From the NCBI GenBank assembly GCA_934230415.1, contig CAKQEW010000002.1, positions 1 through 64,000 on the forward strand: 64,000 bases of DNA, given 5' to 3'. Positions 17,743 to 26,371 of this stretch are shown here, one piece after another (positions within the stretch are counted from its first letter, which is position 1; the number at the start of each line of letters is the position of its first letter). The notes beneath the pieces are model-generated. The model saw nothing but the letters and a program-made list of their open reading frames with translations, did no database searches and was not told the origin of the DNA. The translations under genes and the position numbers were made by a program. Source of the DNA: an uncultured Alphaproteobacteria bacterium (lineage in GTDB: Bacteria; Pseudomonadota; Alphaproteobacteria; Rs-D84).

Positions 17743-17769
17743 TTATTTCGCGGGAATCGGGGGCGTGAA

Positions 17770-18474
17770 ATGGAATTGCTGATCAAGGGTTCAACGGAAC
17801 TGAACAAAATGTTTATGGCGCTGCAACGCACTGCGTCGGGTCTGCGTCACGATTTTGGCGAGGTTGAAAACCTGCAACAATCCATCAAGGGCGCACACGA
17901 TTTCGTGCAAAAGGCATCCGCCAGAATAGAAGAAAGTATTTTGAACGACCTGTTGTTGGTGCGGCCGTCTGCGGGATTGTTGACCCCAAATGTCAGCCAC
18001 AGTGGTGATGGTCGGGATGAGTTTGTTCTGTCATTATCTGGGGCGGCAAATTTTGTTCGTGCAAATCCGCACTTTGCGATTTCGTTGGCATTGCGTTCAA
18101 ATGATGAGACAAAAATCGCATTGATTTATTCCCCCATTGACGAGAGATTATATTATGCCGAGGCGGGACGTGGTGCATATGTATATTCGGCATTTCATTC
18201 GGCACGCACACGTGTGTCAAACATTGCCGACGTGGCCCAGGCGACAATTGCACTGAATACGTCTGATGCACGTGCATTGACGGCCGATGTCCGTCGCACC
18301 GGGTGCCCGGCATTGGATTTGGCATGGGTTGCATCGGGTAAGTTTGATGGGTATGTTTCTGATGCACTGGATTTTGCTGAAATCGCGGCGGGTGATTTAA
18401 TGGTACGCGAATCGGGTGGTAAAATATCAATGGATATGGAATTGGTTGCCACCAATGGTAAAATTGAATTGTAA
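17770..18474 (+). CDS. Inositol-monophosphatase-family protein with degenerate active site
   Basis: The product is 234 residues with the IMPase/SuhB/CysQ fold. Near residues 90-115 the family line that normally reads DP.DGT.NF......PHFA.S.AL appears as LSLSGAANF followed by NPHFAISLAL, so both metal-binding Asp and the DGT loop are lost. The later motif normally written as Ala-Leu-Asp...Trp-Asp-x-Ala-Ala-Gly reads ALDLAWVASGKFDG and then DFAEIAAGDLMVRESGG, with Glu in place of the third metal Asp. The early GEE motif is also absent. The fold is clear, but catalysis is unlikely in the usual form. The frame is intact and ribosome-site spacing normal (cggggg), so it looks like a kept pseudoenzyme rather than a dying gene. 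Confidence 0.8.
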   Translation: MELLIKGSTELNKMFMALQRTASGLRHDFGEVENLQQSIKGAHDFVQKASARIEESILNDLLLVRPSAGLLTPNVSHSGDGRDEFVLSLSGAANFVRANPHFAISLALRSNDETKIALIYSPIDERLYYAEAGRGAYVYSAFHSARTRVSNIADVAQATIALNTSDARALTADVRRTGCPALDLAWVASGKFDGYVSDALDFAEIAAGDLMVRESGGKISMDMELVATNGKIEL

Positions 18475-18477
18475 TTT

Positions 18478-18504
18478 GCGGGACGTTTGTCCCGCTTTCT
18501 TTTT
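18478..18504 (+). terminator. Terminator after the IMPase-like gene
   Basis: A 7-bp stem gcgggac/gtcccgc (18478-18484 with 18489-18495), loop gttt, then tttcttttt. Confidence 0.88.
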
Positions 18505-18513
18505 GTCATGGAC

Positions 18514-18542
18514 TTGCAAAATATAAATAAATGTCTTACACT
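18514..18542 (+). promoter_or_regulatory. Leaderless promoter of the PBP1A gene
   Basis: TTGCAA (18514-18519), a 17-bp spacer and TACACT (18537-18542). The ATG at 18550 comes 7 bases later. Confidence 0.65.
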
Positions 18543-18549
18543 CTGTGGC

Positions 18550-20601
18550 ATGAAATTCAAAAAGTTCTTACGCATTTTATTAAATATTATATTCTGGTGC
18601 TTTACCGCCGGGATTGCGGCGTTGGCGGCATTGGTTTTGATTTATGGCAATGATTTGCCGGATTATAAAAAATTGGCAACATATGCGCCGCCGGTTGCGA
18701 CGCGCCTGTATGCGTCCGATGGTTCGTTATTAATTGAGTATGCCGAAGAACGCCGTGTCTTTATTGATTTTGCGGATATGCCACCAATGTTGGTGAATGC
18801 ATTTATTGCCGCCGAAGACCAAAATTTCTGGACACATCCTGGTATTGATATTCAGGGTATTGTTCGCGCGTTGGCCAATAATACGTTGGGGGCGCTGGGG
18901 TTCCGTGCAAACTTTTCGGGTGCATCCACCATCACACAGCAGGTGGCCAAGAATTTCTTTCTGACATCAGAACGCACCATTTCGCGTAAAATAAAAGAAG
19001 CGATTTTGGCATTGCGCCTGGAACGCACGTTTTCCAAGCAGCATATTATGACCCTGTATCTGAACCAGATATTCCTGGGCGCGCGCGCATATGGCGTTGG
19101 GTCGGCGGCACTGATGTATTTTAATAAACCGGTATCTGAATTGTCATTGGCGGAATGTGCGTTTTTGGCATCATTGCCCAAGGCACCAAATAATCGTGAT
19201 CGTGCGATTGAACGTCGCAATTATGTGTTGCGCCGTATGGTGGCGGAAAAATATATTACCCAGGATGCCGCAGATGCGGCGGCGGCCGAACCACTGAATA
19301 TCAACAGTGGGTTTACCGCGCAAATGGAAATGGATTTTCAGTATTTTGCCGAAGATGTGCGTCGCCAATTACTGAATCAAATCGGTCGTGAAAAACTGTA
19401 TAACGATGGGTTGTATATCAAAACAACGATTGTCCCGGAATTACAGCGCGCGGCGGCCGCGGCATTGGCGCGGGAACTGGATAACTATAACGCAAACCTG
19501 GGGCCGGACGAACCAAAGTTACAGGGTGCAATTATCGCGATGAACCCGCACACCGGTCGTATCGTCGCAATGACAGGCGGGCGTTCATTCGCAGACAGTT
19601 CGTTTAACCGTGCAACCCAGGCAATGCGCCAGATTGGTTCCACGATAAAGCCATTTGTGTACTTGGCGGCGTTGGAACGTGGTATGTCCCCAGAATCAAT
19701 GATTCTGGATGCGCCGATTGTTGGGTGGCGTGCGGATGACACGTTGTGGAAACCAGAAAATTATGACAAAAAATTCCTGGGCGATGTGCCGTTGCGCCTG
19801 GCGTTGGAAACATCACGCAATGTGCCGGCGGTGCGTTTGGTTGAAAAAATTGGCGTATCCAATGCCATAGAGGTTGCCCAGCGATTCGGTGTGTACCCAG
19901 AAACACTGAAAGACATAAATCTGTCGTTGGCGTTGGGATCTGGCGAAACAACATTGGAAAAATTGGTGTTGGGGTATTCGGCGTTTGTAAATGGTGGTCG
20001 CGTGATTCAACCCCGTTTGGTTGATTATATAGAAGACAGATACGGTCGTGTGTTGGATGGTGGTACATCGCAAATCATTGCATGGGATGCAGATATGTTG
20101 CCCCCAGAACGGGTTTCAACCATGGACCCATTGTCAGACAGCCAGAGCCTGTATCAAATCGTATCAATATTGCAGGGCGCGGTTGAACGCGGAACCGGAA
20201 AACAGGCACGTGTTCCGGGGCATACGATTGCGGGCAAAACCGGTACAACAAATGATGTCAAGGATGTGTGGTTTGTTGGTTTTTCTAAAAACTTGATTGC
20301 AGGTGTGTATCTGGGGTTTGATGTCCCGCGTCCGTTGGGGCGTGGCGCCGGCAGTCACCAGGCCGCGCGCGTATTTGCCGAATTTATGAAGACCGCCCTG
20401 GCGGGACAGAAAAATCAACCATTTGCGGTGCCAGATGGATTGACATTTGTGCGCGTTAATCGGCGCAGTGGTGCGTCCGCGGCGGCTGACCCAAATGGTA
20501 TGATTATTACAGAGGCATTTAAACCCGGTCAATCACCAAACCCGGCACAACGTGGTAATGCGGCGGCGGATTCAGGCCCAGTGGTCGGCGGTGTTTTCTG
20601 A
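18550..20601 (+). CDS. mrcA: Penicillin-binding protein 1A, bifunctional
   Basis: The product is about 683 residues that polymerises and cross-links peptidoglycan in the periplasm from an N-terminal membrane anchor (residues 5-38). GT51 motifs: AAEDQNFWTHPGID, GASTITQQVAKNFFL, LNQIFLGARAYGVGSAA and SLAECAFLASLPKAP. Transpeptidase motifs: the Ser-x-x-Lys in IGSTIKPFVYL, TSRNVP and KTGTTND. The start at 18550 gives a short cytoplasmic tail and fits the promoter; an upstream in-frame ATG at 18487 lies within the preceding terminator. It is shorter than E. coli PBP1A, which fits absence of a large inserted domain between the catalytic units. Confidence 0.95.
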   Translation: MKFKKFLRILLNIIFWCFTAGIAALAALVLIYGNDLPDYKKLATYAPPVATRLYASDGSLLIEYAEERRVFIDFADMPPMLVNAFIAAEDQNFWTHPGIDIQGIVRALANNTLGALGFRANFSGASTITQQVAKNFFLTSERTISRKIKEAILALRLERTFSKQHIMTLYLNQIFLGARAYGVGSAALMYFNKPVSELSLAECAFLASLPKAPNNRDRAIERRNYVLRRMVAEKYITQDAADAAAAEPLNINSGFTAQMEMDFQYFAEDVRRQLLNQIGREKLYNDGLYIKTTIVPELQRAAAAALARELDNYNANLGPDEPKLQGAIIAMNPHTGRIVAMTGGRSFADSSFNRATQAMRQIGSTIKPFVYLAALERGMSPESMILDAPIVGWRADDTLWKPENYDKKFLGDVPLRLALETSRNVPAVRLVEKIGVSNAIEVAQRFGVYPETLKDINLSLALGSGETTLEKLVLGYSAFVNGGRVIQPRLVDYIEDRYGRVLDGGTSQIIAWDADMLPPERVSTMDPLSDSQSLYQIVSILQGAVERGTGKQARVPGHTIAGKTGTTNDVKDVWFVGFSKNLIAGVYLGFDVPRPLGRGAGSHQAARVFAEFMKTALAGQKNQPFAVPDGLTFVRVNRRSGASAAADPNGMIITEAFKPGQSPNPAQRGNAAADSGPVVGGVF

Positions 20602-20629
20602 TTATGTTTTTAAAAGGAAAGGATGAAAA

Positions 20630-20947
20630 ATGAAAAAGACTTTATTTGCATTTGTTGCGTTATTGGCGTTGGCGGCGTGTGACAAAGATGTGCCGTCTGA
20701 TAATGCGATTGTTCGTACGTGTGGTGATTATGCGGTTGAAATAGAATTGTCGGATACTGGTGATACGATTACGGCAAATATTAATGGCGATGTTGCAACG
20801 TTAAATCATGCGGTGTCTGCATCGGGCGCGCGGTTTGTTGGCAGTGTTAATGACACCCAGGTTGTCCTGTGGAACAAGGGTGCCGATTGGACAATGTTTT
20901 TGGGCGATGATGACAACGCCATCGCGATTGAATGTGTTGCGAAATAA
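20630..20947 (+). CDS. MliC-family lysozyme-inhibitor lipoprotein
   Basis: The product is 105 residues. Signal peptide II with lipobox LALAAC puts the lipidated Cys at residue 17. The mature part resembles MliC, the membrane-bound inhibitor of c-type lysozyme: a Cys near the start (RTCGDYAVEIEL), then ATLNHAVSASGARFVG, VVLWNKGADWTMF and a final Cys (AIECVAK) that could pair with the first. The SASGA...LWNKG pattern is the diagnostic part. It sits between PBP1A and mraY, so all neighbours act on the wall. The start has a good ribosome site (aaaggaaagg). It may protect peptidoglycan against host lysozyme. Confidence 0.75.
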   Translation: MKKTLFAFVALLALAACDKDVPSDNAIVRTCGDYAVEIELSDTGDTITANINGDVATLNHAVSASGARFVGSVNDTQVVLWNKGADWTMFLGDDDNAIAIECVAK

Positions 20948-21005
20948 GATTTATTTTGTGCATACTTTATGATAGAATGGTCAGCATAAAAGAAGGAGAT
21001 TTTTT

Positions 21006-22094
21006 ATGCTGACTAATTTTTTTCTGTCACGCGGATTCAGCTTTTTTGCCAGTGGCTGGACCCAGTTTGCGGCGGCGTTCGGTTTGGCGTTTTTAATAAT
21101 GCTGTTGTTTGGGCGGCCATTTATTGCCGCCATGCATGCATGGCAGAAAAAGGGACAACCCATCAGTGAAAATGTCCCAGAATCACATCGTAAAAAAGCC
21201 GGCACCCCAACAATGGGTGGGCTGCTGGTTATATTGGCGATTTTAATACCGTCTGTGCTGTTTATGCCGATTGACAGTGCCGCGGCATGGATCGCGCTGG
21301 CGTCATTGATGATGTTTGGTCTGATTGGTTTTGTTGATGATTATAAAAAGGTTACATCGCAATCTAAAAAGGCGGCAAACGGATTGTCACCGTTGACACG
21401 CCTGGTATTGGAGGGGGTATGTGTCGTTATCCTGGCATACATGATAAACCAGACAATGCCGCCATACATCCCAGAATATTCCCTGGCGTTGGGTTCTGGC
21501 ATAATATTACCACTGGGAATTTTTTATTTTGTGTTTGCATATTTCGTGATTTGTGGGTCCGCGAACGCCACGAATATCACAGACGGCCTGGATGGTATGT
21601 TGGCGAAATTATATATGCCGGTTTTGGTTGTGCTGGTGGTTGCATTGTATGGTGCAACACGTATCGGATTTATGGATACGGTTATGTTCCTGCCGACGGC
21701 ATCGGGACTGTATGCGGTCCTGGGGGCGGCATTTGGCGCCGTGCTGGGATTCCTGTGGTATAACGCGCGTCCGGCGGCGATATTTATGGGTGACGTTGGG
21801 TCGCTGGCACTGGGCGGATTTATGGGAACGGTTGCAATGCTGCTGAAATCAGAAATCATTATGGGCATTGCGGCGGGTATGATGGTTATTATCCTGATGT
21901 CATCATTTATCCAGACAATGTATTTCAAGGCCACGCGTAAAATCACCGGGACTGGTCGTCGTGTGTTCTTGCGCGCGCCGTTGCATCATCATTTTGAAGA
22001 ACTGGGGTGGTGCGAAACAAAAATCGTTGACCGATTCTTTATAATGGCGATTTTATTTTCTGGATTGGCATTGGTGTTGTTAAAATTCGCATAA
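21006..22094 (+). CDS. mraY: Phospho-N-acetylmuramoyl-pentapeptide transferase
   Basis: The product is 362 residues and makes lipid I from UDP-MurNAc-pentapeptide and undecaprenyl phosphate in the inner membrane. About ten hydrophobic spans. Motifs: KKAGTPTMGGL (about 60-70), FGLIGFVDDYKKV with the DDY motif, the NATNITDGLDG loop, FMGDVGSLALGG and the APLHHHFEELG triple-His loop. A strong ribosome site (aaggag) precedes the ATG. In most bacteria murD follows; here a terminator and then ftsW follow, so the division and wall cluster is rearranged. Confidence 0.97.
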   Translation: MLTNFFLSRGFSFFASGWTQFAAAFGLAFLIMLLFGRPFIAAMHAWQKKGQPISENVPESHRKKAGTPTMGGLLVILAILIPSVLFMPIDSAAAWIALASLMMFGLIGFVDDYKKVTSQSKKAANGLSPLTRLVLEGVCVVILAYMINQTMPPYIPEYSLALGSGIILPLGIFYFVFAYFVICGSANATNITDGLDGMLAKLYMPVLVVLVVALYGATRIGFMDTVMFLPTASGLYAVLGAAFGAVLGFLWYNARPAAIFMGDVGSLALGGFMGTVAMLLKSEIIMGIAAGMMVIILMSSFIQTMYFKATRKITGTGRRVFLRAPLHHHFEELGWCETKIVDRFFIMAILFSGLALVLLKFA

Positions 22095-22096
22095 TG

Positions 22097-22122
22097 TATG
22101 GCCCCCGTTTGGGGGCTTTTTA
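22097..22122 (+). terminator. mraY terminator
   Basis: gccccc/gggggc stem (22101-22106 with 22111-22116), loop gttt, T run after it. Confidence 0.88.
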
Positions 22123-22155
22123 AAAATCTGATTCTGACAGTATATTTTCATAAAA

Positions 22156-22180
22156 ATCATGGTATAATACATACCATGAT
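22156..22180. promoter_or_regulatory. ftsW leaderless promoter overlapped by a 10-bp perfect dyad
   Basis: Arms atcatggtat (22156-22165) and ataccatgat (22171-22180) flank aatac. The TATAAT -10 (22163-22168) is formed by the left arm and loop, and the ftsW ATG (22176-22178) lies in the right arm. The -10 to ATG gap is 7 bases. A bound regulator would cover both the -10 and the start codon. Confidence 0.65.
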
Positions 22181-23312
22181 ACGAACAGAAGAGAGTAAGT
22201 TAACCAATTGGCATTTTGAAATTGACCGTCGCTTGCTGTGGACGGTACTGATATTGGTTGCCGTTGGGTTTATGTATGTTATTTCCGCAGGCAGTGCGGC
22301 CGCCGACCGTATTCATATGCCGTGGTATTTCTTTCTGAAAAAATCAATTCCGTTTTATATGATTGGACTGACCACATTGTTCGGGGTCAGTATGCTGAAC
22401 AAGAAATGGATAATGGGCATATCGGCGCTGAATGTTGCGGTGGGATTGCTGCTGTTGCTGGTGACATTTGCCATGCCCCATGTTATCAAGGGGTCCGCAC
22501 GATTCGTTTCATTGGGGCCGTTTAACATTATGCCGTCTGATATTATGAAACCGGGTTTTGTTGTTATGACCGCATGGTTTTTAACGCAAATGAAATCACT
22601 GTACGGTGAAAATATTTTCACCAATAAACAGGCGTGGCAGTTTAAAAAAATCAGTTGGTGGACATACCTGGGTGTTTTTGTTCCGGCGTTGCTGGTTATT
22701 TTTAGACACCCCGACGTTGGCACCGCGGTACTGTACAGTTCGGTGTTTTGTGCAATGACATTTATGGCGGGGTTGCCATATTGGTTGGTTGCGATTGCAG
22801 GTGGCATCGTTGTTATGGGGGGAATAACGGCATTCTTTACCATGTCACACGTGCATAACCGTGTTATATCATTTTTAACAGGAACCGGTGATACGTTCCA
22901 GGTGCGCCAGTCTGTTGAGTCAATCCAACATGGTGGTCTGCTGGGCAGTGGTGACGACGCATTTGTCAAAGATAACCTGCCGGATGCGCACACGGATTTC
23001 ATATTTGCCACAATTGCCGAAGATTTGGGTGCGATAATCGCGTGCGTGTTATTGTGTGGGTTGGTGTATATATTAAAACGCCTGACCACGGATGCATTGG
23101 AATCGCGTGACCCATTTGTGTTTTATGTTGCCGGGGGTGCGACGGCCATGTTCGGTGTGCAAACATGCATCAATTTGGCGTCCACATTGCATTTAATACC
23201 GCCAAAGGGAATGACGTTGCCATTTATATCATACGGGGGCAGTTCGTTCGTTGCATATTGCCTGTTGTTTGGTATGGTTTTGGCACTGGTGCGTTCTGAT
23301 AAATGGGATTAA
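22176..23312 (+). CDS. ftsW: Septal peptidoglycan polymerase FtsW (SEDS family)
   Basis: The product is about 378 residues, an inner-membrane glycosyltransferase that works with PBP3 at the septum. The ATG at 22176 gives MIRTEESKLTNWHFEIDRRL, a short cytoplasmic tail before the first helix. SEDS features: PSDIMKPGFVV, FRHPDVGTAVLY, a long loop with VRQSVESIQHGGLLGSG and LPDAHTDFIFATIAEDLG, and the C-terminal GMTLPFISYGGSS. FtsW rather than RodA is supported by the mraY-murG context. The dyad promoter and preceding terminator make it a separate transcription unit. Confidence 0.93.
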   Translation: MIRTEESKLTNWHFEIDRRLLWTVLILVAVGFMYVISAGSAAADRIHMPWYFFLKKSIPFYMIGLTTLFGVSMLNKKWIMGISALNVAVGLLLLLVTFAMPHVIKGSARFVSLGPFNIMPSDIMKPGFVVMTAWFLTQMKSLYGENIFTNKQAWQFKKISWWTYLGVFVPALLVIFRHPDVGTAVLYSSVFCAMTFMAGLPYWLVAIAGGIVVMGGITAFFTMSHVHNRVISFLTGTGDTFQVRQSVESIQHGGLLGSGDDAFVKDNLPDAHTDFIFATIAEDLGAIIACVLLCGLVYILKRLTTDALESRDPFVFYVAGGATAMFGVQTCINLASTLHLIPPKGMTLPFISYGGSSFVAYCLLFGMVLALVRSDKWD

Positions 23313-23342
23313 AAAAAACGGGCGTTATGCCCGTTTTTTATT
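23313..23342. terminator. Bidirectional terminator between ftsW and the minus-strand gene
   Basis: An aaacgggc/gcccgttt stem with loop gttat, flanked by A and T runs on both sides. Confidence 0.88.
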
Positions 23343-23859
23343 TCGTGATTGTTGCATCGTGTTTTAATATTGACAGCCTGCGCTGTGTGGCGGCGGATGC
23401 GCCACGTGTCAGAACCCGTTGGGTGCCACGCTTGATGCTGCGCATCTTTTGGTCGGCGATTTCTGCGCTGGTTGCGCGCCGGCCGCCAAAATCCACAATG
23501 AACGAATTAATGGTCGCCATGTAACTGGGACTGTAATGTAATTCAATGTGCATATCTTTGACCAGTTTCAGTACCTTTAACCCCGTGTCGCGTTTTTCCG
23601 CGGGCAGCGCGGCCACCGATGTAATCGGGCGCATTCCAGACAATGATTGCCCCAAACGCATATACCACCCCCACCCAGGGGCAAATAATTTGCCCATAAC
23701 CTGGGTAAAATATATGTGCTTTAATTTCTTGTCTGGTTCGTTATGAATGATTTTCATCATTTCTTTAAAATCGTTGTATTTCAGGCTGGTAAACCCATCA
23801 CGTGGCAATAATTCGTTAAAGCGTTTATATGCTTTTCCGTTCGCTGGTGCGTTGTTCAT
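23338..23859 (-). CDS. Hypothetical basic protein inserted between ftsW and murG
   Basis: I do not recognise the family. The product is about 173 residues, soluble, basic, with no signal or membrane span. The start at 23859 is chosen because an aggac ribosome site precedes it and the longer frame would run into murG. Residues of 1-60 are charged and helical (FKEMMKIIHNEPDKKLKHIY). The middle has an aromatic patch (LFAPGWGWYMRLGQSLSG), and the end is Arg/Lys-rich (KRGTQRVLTRGASAATQRR). It lies on the opposite strand in the middle of the wall-synthesis genes and breaks the ftsW-murG linkage. Confidence 0.7.
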   Translation of the reverse strand: MNNAPANGKAYKRFNELLPRDGFTSLKYNDFKEMMKIIHNEPDKKLKHIYFTQVMGKLFAPGWGWYMRLGQSLSGMRPITSVAALPAEKRDTGLKVLKLVKDMHIELHYSPSYMATINSFIVDFGGRRATSAEIADQKMRSIKRGTQRVLTRGASAATQRRLSILKHDATITK

Positions 23860-23875
23860 ATTTTTTGTCCTGTTG

Positions 23876-23904
23876 TTGCACGGTATGTCGTGTAATGATA
23901 TAAT
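23876..23904 (+). promoter_or_regulatory. murG promoter
   Basis: TTGCAC (23876-23881), a 17-bp spacer and a perfect TATAAT (23899-23904). A leader of about 35 bases with an aggga site precedes murG. Confidence 0.8.
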
Positions 23905-23943
23905 ATCTGCAATAAAGTATAACATAAACAGGGATTTGTAACA

Positions 23944-24990
23944 ATGAGAATATGGATTGCAACAGGTGGCACCGGCGGGCATGTGTTCCCGGCATTGAGT
24001 GTTGCCACAGAACTGGCGTCGCGTGGACACCAGATTACAATTTCAACCGATGGTCGGGTCTTGAAAATGGTGCGCGATGGTGCGCCCCGCGGTGCGCGAA
24101 TTTCGCGTATCTGGGCGGCGGGTGTCGGTGCAAAGAGCCGTTTGCACCAAATGATTGCATTGTTCAAAATTGGCGTATCGGCGGTGGCACTGACATTGCG
24201 GTTTATGGTGTTTCGTCCTGAACGCGTGGTGGCGTTTGGTGGTTACGCATCTGTGCCGGCGGTGTTTGCCGCGCATCTGTGGCATGTGCCAACATTCCTG
24301 CATGAACAGAATGCGGCGATTGGACGCGCAAATAAGTTTACAATGCGTTGGGTCAAAACACTGATGACCAGTTTTCCAACCGTATCTGGTATCCCAGATG
24401 GCGCGTCGGCACGCGTTGTGTATACCGGGTTGCCGGTGCGTCATGAATTCTTGGATTTGGCGGGTCGTCCAATTTCTGGGGCGGGGCGTCTGTTGGTGAC
24501 GGGTGGGTCACTGGGGTCGCAAATTCTGGATGATGTTGTGCCGGTTGCGGTCGCCGCAATGAAAAATAAAAAGATTTTTGTTACGCACCAGACACGACCA
24601 GAAAATGTGGCGCGCCTGCAAAAATTCTATGCCGATAACAAGATTCGCGCAAACGTATTGTCGTTCATTCATGATATGGCCGGCACGATTGCAGATGCAG
24701 ATTTAATCATCGGGCGCAGTGGGGCCAGCACCGTCATAGAATTGGAAACAATCGGACGTGGTGCGATATTGGTGCCACTGAATATTAACCCAGACCAGGC
24801 GGCCAATGCGGCCAGTTTTGCGCGCCTGGGGGGCGGTTTTGCAATTCCACAGGCGAAATTTACCGCCCGCTGGTTGACGGCAACACTGACAGAATTGTTT
24901 GATAATCCATCACGCCTGGCCAAGATGGCGGAAAAATCGCGTGTTCAAAATAATGCGGTGAATTTAATCGCCGACGAAATTACAAAATAA
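23944..24990 (+). CDS. murG: UDP-GlcNAc:lipid I N-acetylglucosaminyltransferase MurG
   Basis: The product is 348 residues, the GT-B enzyme that makes lipid II on the inner face of the membrane. N-terminal glycine-rich loop IATGGTGGHVFPALSVA, then VVAFGGYASVP, FLHEQNAAIGRAN, VTGGSLGSQ, and the UDP-GlcNAc site IIGRSGASTVIELETIGRGAI followed by NPDQAANA. Normal length. It has its own promoter and no close downstream partner. Confidence 0.97.
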   Translation: MRIWIATGGTGGHVFPALSVATELASRGHQITISTDGRVLKMVRDGAPRGARISRIWAAGVGAKSRLHQMIALFKIGVSAVALTLRFMVFRPERVVAFGGYASVPAVFAAHLWHVPTFLHEQNAAIGRANKFTMRWVKTLMTSFPTVSGIPDGASARVVYTGLPVRHEFLDLAGRPISGAGRLLVTGGSLGSQILDDVVPVAVAAMKNKKIFVTHQTRPENVARLQKFYADNKIRANVLSFIHDMAGTIADADLIIGRSGASTVIELETIGRGAILVPLNINPDQAANAASFARLGGGFAIPQAKFTARWLTATLTELFDNPSRLAKMAEKSRVQNNAVNLIADEITK

Positions 24991-25060
24991 TATCAGACGC
25001 ATTTTCCACTTGCGCCCGATTCGTCATTTGTTCTATGATTGAATCAGGAAGGAAAGGAAA

Positions 25061-26371
25061 ATGCGTCATATCGCTGTATCAGCATTGGCATTATTGGTTA
25101 TTATACCCGCGTGGGCGGATGCACGCCTGCCGGTGGTAAACGTTGCAGCGGCCGGGGTTTCGGCGCGTGCGGCGTTTGGCGAAACAATTGCCACGCCCCC
25201 TGTGAAACAGGCGGCCGCACCCGTCAAACAAAATAAAAAGGTTGTTGCCCGTACGGCAAAAAAGGCAACCCCTGTTACCACCGCATCAACCACCACAAAA
25301 ACGATTGCGACGGACGCGGGCGAACAAATTGTTGCACGTGCCGATGTGTTGGTTCCACGTCGCCCCAGTTCTGATTTATGGGCGCACACCACAGATGCCC
25401 CATTGCGTATGCCTGATGTGTCTGAATTTGCCGTAATGCGCAGTGATGCCATTTTACCAGAGGAAGATATTGACGCCCCCGCACAAACGGTTGTGGCGCG
25501 TCCGCGTGCGAATGTTGTCGCATCTGCCCCGGTTGCCCAGGCAAAACCCATGGCGGAAATTGATAACCAGATTGCGCGCCTGAATGAATTGCAAAAACGT
25601 GCAGATTCCAGTGTGGACACATCGCGTACGGTTGCATCGCGCAACGCGGACATTAATATCCACAGTGATTTTGTTTCCACACCGATTGCCAAAAAATCAG
25701 AACCAGTGAAATCACAACCTATCACGTTGTCCCAGATGGTTGTTCCGATGGATAACGATGTTGTTGTTCGGGCGGTTGAAAAAACAGAATCCCCACGTAT
25801 TGCGGCGGTTCGTGATGATATGACAAAAATGACGCCGACGGAATTACGTCGCGCATTTCGCAAAACGTTCTTGTCTGAAAACAAACATCTGTCCACGTAC
25901 CAGATGGATAATCGTTTTGATGTAATCAGCGATATGGATACAACCACAACCAGCTTTAACACAACGCGTGATTTGTCTGAAACCGGTGGAATTCGTCCGC
26001 TGGAAATCAAGATAAAGTTCCGTGATGATGATTCGGCACTGTCGCGTGACAATTATAATTTGCTGTCAGAATATGCGGGCATTGTTTCATCAAACCCGAC
26101 ACGCGCGGTCCAGGTTGGTATCCCCCAGGCCGTCACAACCGACAGTGATGCACGCAAATTGGCGGCGCGCCGTTTGGCCATTGTGGAACAGGTGTTGCGT
26201 GATAATGGCATTTCAGAACAGCGTATATTACCGGTTCTGTCCCAACGTGATACCGATGGTTTCGTCCTGCGTATGATTTCAAATGACCAATATGAAACAC
26301 TGACCCAGAAACGTCGTGATATGTTTGGCGACACGGTCAGCAAGAAAACATACAAGAGTATGAGTTGGTAA
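25061..26371 (+). CDS. Exported protein with degenerate OmpA-like C-terminal domain
   Basis: The product is 436 residues. The signal peptide (MRHIAVSALALLVIIPAWA) is followed by a long Ala/Lys/Thr/Val-rich, probably disordered region to about residue 240. A C-terminal domain (about 300-420) follows the OmpA/MotB layout: a strand with IKIKFRDDDSALSRDNYNLLSEYAGIV, where the first strand is followed by a helix, then an ARKLAARRLAIVEQVLRDNGI helix, where OmpA proteins have the Arg-rich helix, and a last strand. The classic NGHTD and Asp/Arg peptidoglycan-binding residues are not obvious. It is probably a periplasmic wall-linked protein. comF starts inside its 3' end. Confidence 0.65.
   Translation: MRHIAVSALALLVIIPAWADARLPVVNVAAAGVSARAAFGETIATPPVKQAAAPVKQNKKVVARTAKKATPVTTASTTTKTIATDAGEQIVARADVLVPRRPSSDLWAHTTDAPLRMPDVSEFAVMRSDAILPEEDIDAPAQTVVARPRANVVASAPVAQAKPMAEIDNQIARLNELQKRADSSVDTSRTVASRNADINIHSDFVSTPIAKKSEPVKSQPITLSQMVVPMDNDVVVRAVEKTESPRIAAVRDDMTKMTPTELRRAFRKTFLSENKHLSTYQMDNRFDVISDMDTTTTSFNTTRDLSETGGIRPLEIKIKFRDDDSALSRDNYNLLSEYAGIVSSNPTRAVQVGIPQAVTTDSDARKLAARRLAIVEQVLRDNGISEQRILPVLSQRDTDGFVLRMISNDQYETLTQKRRDMFGDTVSKKTYKSMSW

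Noticed and set aside
22098..22175. Longer ftsW start at 22098
   Set aside because: It would begin within the mraY terminator and add an unrelated segment before the known N-terminus.
25066..26052. A 328-codon minus-strand frame opposite the OmpA-like gene
   Set aside because: The plus-strand frame has a signal peptide and an OmpA-like domain; the opposite frame is a codon-bias shadow.
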